NCBI GenBank assembly: GCA_008933495.1
Contig: WBUW01000077.1
Location: forward strand, 1-9,540
Direction: 5' to 3'
Source: Pseudorhodoplanes sp.
GTDB taxonomy: Bacteria; Pseudomonadota; Alphaproteobacteria; Rhizobiales; Xanthobacteraceae
Length of the DNA stretch: 9,540 bases
Shown: piece by piece, positions 6,812 through 9,540 of the stretch
Layout: each line of letters opens with the position of its first letter
Numbering within the stretch: position 1 is the stretch's first letter
Made by a program: the position numbers and the translations under genes
The notes under the pieces: model-generated
The model's input: the letters and a program-made list of their open reading frames with translations, nothing else
Told to the model about the DNA's origin: nothing
Databases searched by the model: none

Positions 6812-6833
6812 CGGTGCTGCCTCCCGTTGCGTC

Positions 6834-7298
6834 CTAGTCGACCTCGAACAGGCCCTCGACCTCGACCGCCGCATTCATCGGCAGCGCGGCAACGCCGATG
6901 GTTGTGCGCGCATGCCGGCCATGTTCCCCGAATACCGCAACCATGAGGTCGGAGGCGCCGTTCATGACTTTCGGCGTGTCGAGGAAGCCAGGATCGGCGT
7001 TGATGAAGCCGCCAAGCCGCACCACGCGCCTGACCCGGTCAAGGCTGCCGGTCGCGGCCTTGACCTGCGCCAGCAGGTTGATGGCGCAGGCGCGTGCAGC
7101 CTCCTGGCCCTGTTCCACCGACACGCCGGCGCCGAGCTTGCCCTTGGCGACCAGCGCCCCATCCGGCCCGAAACACAATTGCCCGGAGACGGCGAGTAGG
7201 CCGCCCGTGCGCACGGCGCCGACATAGTTCGCAACCGGAGCGGCCGCCGGCGGCATGATGAGCCCCAGTCCCGAAACCCGCTGTTCGACCGTCTCCAT
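6834..7298 (-). CDS. RidA/YjgF/UK114-family protein (Rid superfamily)
   Basis: This 154-residue Rid-superfamily protein likely assembles as a homotrimer. RidA proper removes reactive enamine/imine intermediates such as 2-aminoacrylate made by PLP enzymes. Family blocks are VGAVRTGGLLAVSGQL, LGAGVSVEQGQEAARACAIN, LLAQVKAATGSLDRVRRVVR and LPMNAAVEVEGLFEV. The arginine that anchors the substrate carboxylate in RidA is present (R131 in HARTTIGVAALP). The sequence is longer than classical 130-residue RidA and looks like the subgroup near YjgF_like_1, whose substrates are less certain, so I give no symbol. ATG 7298 has GGAGG (7307-7311) 8 bases upstream. Longer in-frame starts give an Arg-rich leader of no recognisable kind. 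It is the first gene of the four-gene minus-strand run and diverges from eipB. Confidence 0.93.
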   Translation of the reverse strand: METVEQRVSGLGLIMPPAAAPVANYVGAVRTGGLLAVSGQLCFGPDGALVAKGKLGAGVSVEQGQEAARACAINLLAQVKAATGSLDRVRRVVRLGGFINADPGFLDTPKVMNGASDLMVAVFGEHGRHARTTIGVAALPMNAAVEVEGLFEVD

Positions 7299-7410
7299 CC
7301 GCGCAACCTCCATCACGCCGCGTCTGTCGCGTTGGCGGGCTTTCGCCGGCATGAGCGCGACCTGGTCCACTCTTGTCCGATCGGCGCGTGACGCGCAAGC
7401 CGGGCGTCGG

Positions 7411-7439
7411 TTGCGGGCCCGGGGGACGCCGCTTATCTT
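7411..7439 (+). promoter_or_regulatory. Possible sigma-70-type promoter for eipB
   Basis: TTGCGG (7411-7416) and TATCTT (7434-7439) are separated by 17 bp. Transcription would start near 7446, giving a leader of about 20 nt in front of the eipB ATG at 7465. The ribosome site AAAGGA (7452-7457) falls inside this leader, 7 bases before the ATG. The match is moderate and unsupported by comparison. Confidence 0.35.
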
Positions 7440-7464
7440 GGCGTCAAACTGAAAGGAATCGGCG

Positions 7465-8349
7465 ATGCCTTGTTTTCGTTCCCTGGCCGGAGGCAGTCGC
7501 GCGCTGTCGGTTGCGGCTCTTGCCCTGCTTCTGGGATCGGGCGTGTCGTATGCCCAGATCGCTAAACAGCCCAATCCGGCGCGCGGCGAGCGGATCGAGC
7601 TTGCGCCGCATCGTGCGGTCTATGACCTCAAGCTGAAACTGACCCGCGGCAAACGTCCGGTCGAGGCGGTCCGCGGACGCATCCTGTACGATTTTTCCGG
7701 CAACGCCTGCGAGGGCTATGCGCTGCAATTCCGGCACGTTTCCGAACTGCGCATCGGGGAAAGCGGCAACCTCTTTACCGACCTGCGCGCCGCCACCTGG
7801 GAGGACGGCAAAGCGAAATCGTTCCGGTTCAACTCGCAGAACTACATGAACCAGCGGCTCGTCGATTCCGTCGACGGCCGCGCCGAGCGCAGGGCCGCCG
7901 GGCTGAATGTGAAACTGAGCAAGCCCTCCGGCAAGACCGTGACGCTCGATGGCGCGCTGATTTTTCCGACCGAGCATATGCGCCAGATCATCGCCGCCGC
8001 GCGCGCGGATCAAACGATCCTGTCGGTCCCGATTTTCGACGGCTCGGAAACCGGCGAGAAAATTTATAATACGCTTGCGGTGATCGGAAAGGCGATTGCA
8101 CCGGGGACTGCTCCGACCGACGACGCGGCCGGCAAGGATGCCGGACTGGCGGCGCTGATGCGCTGGCCGGTCCATATCAGCTATTTCGACAAGGCCAGGG
8201 AAAGTGGCGAGCAGACCCCGGTCTATGCGATTTCGTTCGAACTGTACGAGAACGGCGTCTCGCGGGCACTGTCGCTCGACTACAACGACTTTGTGATTTC
8301 GGCCGAAATGACCTCGCTCGAATTCAAGAAGCGCACGGCCTGCCGTTGA
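7465..8349 (+). CDS. eipB: EipB-like (DUF1849) periplasmic cell-envelope integrity protein
   Basis: The 294-residue product resembles EipB (DUF1849), a periplasmic beta-spiral protein needed for envelope integrity in Brucella abortus and widespread in Alphaproteobacteria. A Sec signal peptide is clear: a short basic start, hydrophobic core LSVAALALLLGSGVSYA, and probable cleavage after A30 (SYA-Q). The mature part shows the family pattern APHRAVYDLKL, GRILYDFSGNACEGYALQFR, DLRAATWEDGKAKSFRF, FPTEHMRQII, FDGSETGEKIYNTLAVIG and a C-terminal YNDFVISAEMTSLEFKK. Apart from C3 in the signal peptide it has exactly two cysteines, C82 (GNAC) and C293 (TAC), which correspond to the disulfide reported for EipB. 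The gene is preceded by AAAGGA and a possible promoter, and followed by repeat copy 2. It diverges from the Rid gene across 166 bp. Confidence 0.88.
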   Translation: MPCFRSLAGGSRALSVAALALLLGSGVSYAQIAKQPNPARGERIELAPHRAVYDLKLKLTRGKRPVEAVRGRILYDFSGNACEGYALQFRHVSELRIGESGNLFTDLRAATWEDGKAKSFRFNSQNYMNQRLVDSVDGRAERRAAGLNVKLSKPSGKTVTLDGALIFPTEHMRQIIAAARADQTILSVPIFDGSETGEKIYNTLAVIGKAIAPGTAPTDDAAGKDAGLAALMRWPVHISYFDKARESGEQTPVYAISFELYENGVSRALSLDYNDFVISAEMTSLEFKKRTACR

Positions 8350-8362
8350 CGGCGCCTGGATG

Positions 8363-8465
8363 TGAGCATGATCCCGAAATGCGTGAAGCGGTTTTCGGAA
8401 AAGATCATGCTCAAACGAAGAGCTGAAGCGGGATGCCGATTCGAAGAAAGGTCATCCCGCTTCAG
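8363..8465 (-). repeat. Interspersed palindromic repeat, copy 2 (inverted relative to copy 1)
   Basis: This copy is better preserved than copy 1. Its first part is a long imperfect hairpin: TGAGCATGATC (8363-8373) pairs with GATCATGCTCA (8403-8413), and inside it CCGAAA (8374-8379) pairs with TTTCGG (8393-8398). Its second part is CTGAAGCGGGATG (8423-8435) pairing with CATCCCGCTTCAG (8453-8465), 13 bp perfect. It fills the whole gap between the convergent eipB and dinB genes. Confidence 0.88.
8423..8465. terminator. Hairpin at the eipB/dinB convergent junction, part of repeat copy 2
   Basis: A perfect 13-bp stem (8423-8435 with 8453-8465) encloses a 17-nt loop. The distal arm overlaps the last codons and the stop of dinB (TGA at 8462-8464 on the minus strand). 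There is no long U-run, so its role as a terminator is inferred from stem strength and its place between convergent genes. Confidence 0.5.
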
Positions 8466-9540
8466 TCGTCGTCATTTTGCGGGAGTGCGATGCCCTTCAT
8501 CGCAGCGTCGCGCCCGAAACGCTCGCGCACGCGGTCAAGCGCGCGCTCGGCCTCGGCGCTGCGGCCGCTGACCGGATCGAGCAGGCTTGCCGGATCGGCG
8601 TCGCTTGCGGCGGTGAGCGAGGAGACGCCGATCCCGATCAGGCGGTAGGGCGTTCCGTCGATCTCGCGCGCGAGCAGGTCGCGCCCGGCCTCGAACAGGC
8701 GCGCCGCCAATTGGGTCGGGTCGGATAGGGAGCGCGCGCGCGTCCGGATCCGGAAATCCGCCGACTTCAGCTTGAGATTGACCGTGCTGCCGGCAAGGCC
8801 CTGCGCCTTGAGGCGCGCCGACACTTTCTCGCTCAGCAGCCACAATTGCTTTTCGAGCGGTCGATAGGAGGCGATGTCCGCTTCGAACGTCGTTTCCGCC
8901 GAAATGCTCTTGGTCTCCTGGTTGGCGGAGACCGGCCGCGCGTCGCGGCCATGCGCCAGCCGGAAAAGCCGAGGGCCGTCGGTCCCCAGCCGCCGCAGCA
9001 GATCGGTTTCGTTCGCGTTTTGCAGGTCGGCGACGGTGCGCAGGCCGGCCGCGGCAAGTTTCTGCTGGGTCACGCGCCCGACGCCGGGCAGGAATGACAA
9101 CGACCTGGGCGCCAGAAAACTCCTCGCTTCCGCCGGAGAAAGCACCGCAAAGCCGCGCGGCTTGTCGAGGTCGGAGGCGATCTTGGCGAGGAACTTGTTG
9201 GCCGAAAGTCCGATCGAGACGGTGATGCCGACCGTGCGCTCGACGTCGCGGGCAAGCCGCGCCAGCGACTTCGCCGCGCTCATGCCGTGCAGGCGCTCGG
9301 TCCCGGACAAGTCCAGATAGGCCTCGTCGATCGACACCGGTTCGACCATCGGAGTGAGCGCGTACATGAGCTTGCGCACCTCGCGCGCGACTGCGGCGTA
9401 TTTCGGAATATCGGGCGGCACGACGACCGCGGACGGACAAAGCCGCCGCGCTTCGAACATCGGCATGGCCGAGCGCACGCCGAAGGTGCGGGCGATGTAG
9501 CAGGCGGTGGTGACGACGCCACGCGCACCGCCGCCGACGA
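8462..9540 (-). CDS. dinB: DNA polymerase IV (Y-family, translesion), 5' end outside window
   Basis: DinB is an error-prone Y-family polymerase that copies across damaged bases. The frame is open to the right edge, beginning VGGGARGVVTTACYIARTFG followed by VRSAMPM, so only the first few dozen residues, including the first catalytic Asp and the steric-gate residue, are missing. Visible: the catalytic SIDEAYLDLSG with its D-E pair at 9323-9328; the palm region VGITVSIGLSANKFLAKIAS with DLDKPRGF; the thumb helix-hairpin-helix SFLPGVGRVTQQKLAAAGLR; and the little-finger domain (ETTFEADIASYRPLEKQLW through FRIRTRARSL and YRLIGIGVSSL). The C-terminus GIALPQNDDD is not a recognisable beta-clamp motif. 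The gene converges on eipB and its stop lies inside the repeat hairpin. Its start and any LexA box are outside the window. Confidence 0.95.
   Translation of the reverse strand, partial: VGGGARGVVTTACYIARTFGVRSAMPMFEARRLCPSAVVVPPDIPKYAAVAREVRKLMYALTPMVEPVSIDEAYLDLSGTERLHGMSAAKSLARLARDVERTVGITVSIGLSANKFLAKIASDLDKPRGFAVLSPAEARSFLAPRSLSFLPGVGRVTQQKLAAAGLRTVADLQNANETDLLRRLGTDGPRLFRLAHGRDARPVSANQETKSISAETTFEADIASYRPLEKQLWLLSEKVSARLKAQGLAGSTVNLKLKSADFRIRTRARSLSDPTQLAARLFEAGRDLLAREIDGTPYRLIGIGVSSLTAASDADPASLLDPVSGRSAEAERALDRVRERFGRDAAMKGIALPQNDDD

Noticed and set aside
6834..7574. 246-codon version of the Rid gene reaching 7574
   Set aside because: The extension overlaps the start of eipB and is Arg/Ala-rich; the GGAGG site and family N-terminus point to 7298.
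7444..8175. 243-codon minus-strand frame opposite eipB
   Set aside because: It is antisense to a well-supported gene with a signal peptide and recognisable family, and resembles nothing itself.
8535..9440. 301-codon minus-strand frame inside dinB
   Set aside because: It is a shifted frame of dinB and Arg/Ala/Gly-rich, as expected for GC-rich shadow frames.

Overview
The window is GC-rich, with alphaproteobacterial gene content. ClpA, an EipB-type (DUF1849) periplasmic protein, the codon usage and the GAGCATGATC / AAGCGGGATG interspersed repeat all point to the Hyphomicrobiales (Rhizobiales), probably near Bradyrhizobium, Nitrobacter, Rhodopseudomonas or Xanthobacteraceae. This placement rests on recognising the families, not on a search. 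It looks like ordinary chromosome. I see no phage, plasmid, CRISPR, IS, tRNA or rRNA.

Layout. (1) 1-1590 (+): 3' two thirds of clpA, convergent with (2) 1664-2044 (-), a small PilZ-domain protein. (3) 2216-2834 (-): a glutathione S-transferase pseudogene with a degraded start codon, two mutually compensating frameshifts and no stop where expected. (4) 2835-3117: an intergenic gap. (5) 3118-4178 (+): azlC-azlD, a two-gene branched-chain amino-acid exporter operon joined by an ATGA overlap. (6) 4188-4284: interspersed palindromic repeat, copy 1. (7) 7298 down to 4286 (-): a compact run read in the order Rid-family enamine deaminase, glycerophosphodiester phosphodiesterase, FemAB-like/DUF482 acyltransferase, HIT-family hydrolase. 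(8) 7465-8349 (+): an EipB/DUF1849 periplasmic protein, divergent from the Rid gene. (9) 8363-8465: repeat copy 2, inverted relative to copy 1. (10) 8462-9540 (-): dinB (DNA polymerase IV), with its 5' end cut by the window.

How the genes fit together. The four minus-strand genes are tightly packed (22 bp gap, 49 bp gap, then an overlap or near-abutment) and probably co-transcribed. Their families suggest small-molecule clean-up and repair plus envelope metabolism, but no joint pathway can be read from sequence alone. EipB is an envelope-integrity protein in Brucella. Both repeat copies lie exactly where two genes converge and each forms strong hairpins, so they probably double as bidirectional 3' ends.

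The strongest anomaly is a patch of about 130 bp with roughly 32% GC inside the DUF482 gene (about 5771-5900). It encodes an in-frame, low-complexity Ser/Asp-rich segment of about 46 residues at the N-terminal side of the domain and continues into the conserved codons beyond. I found no complete new multi-gene system here. The items most worth following up are this patch, the paired repeats and the decayed GST.
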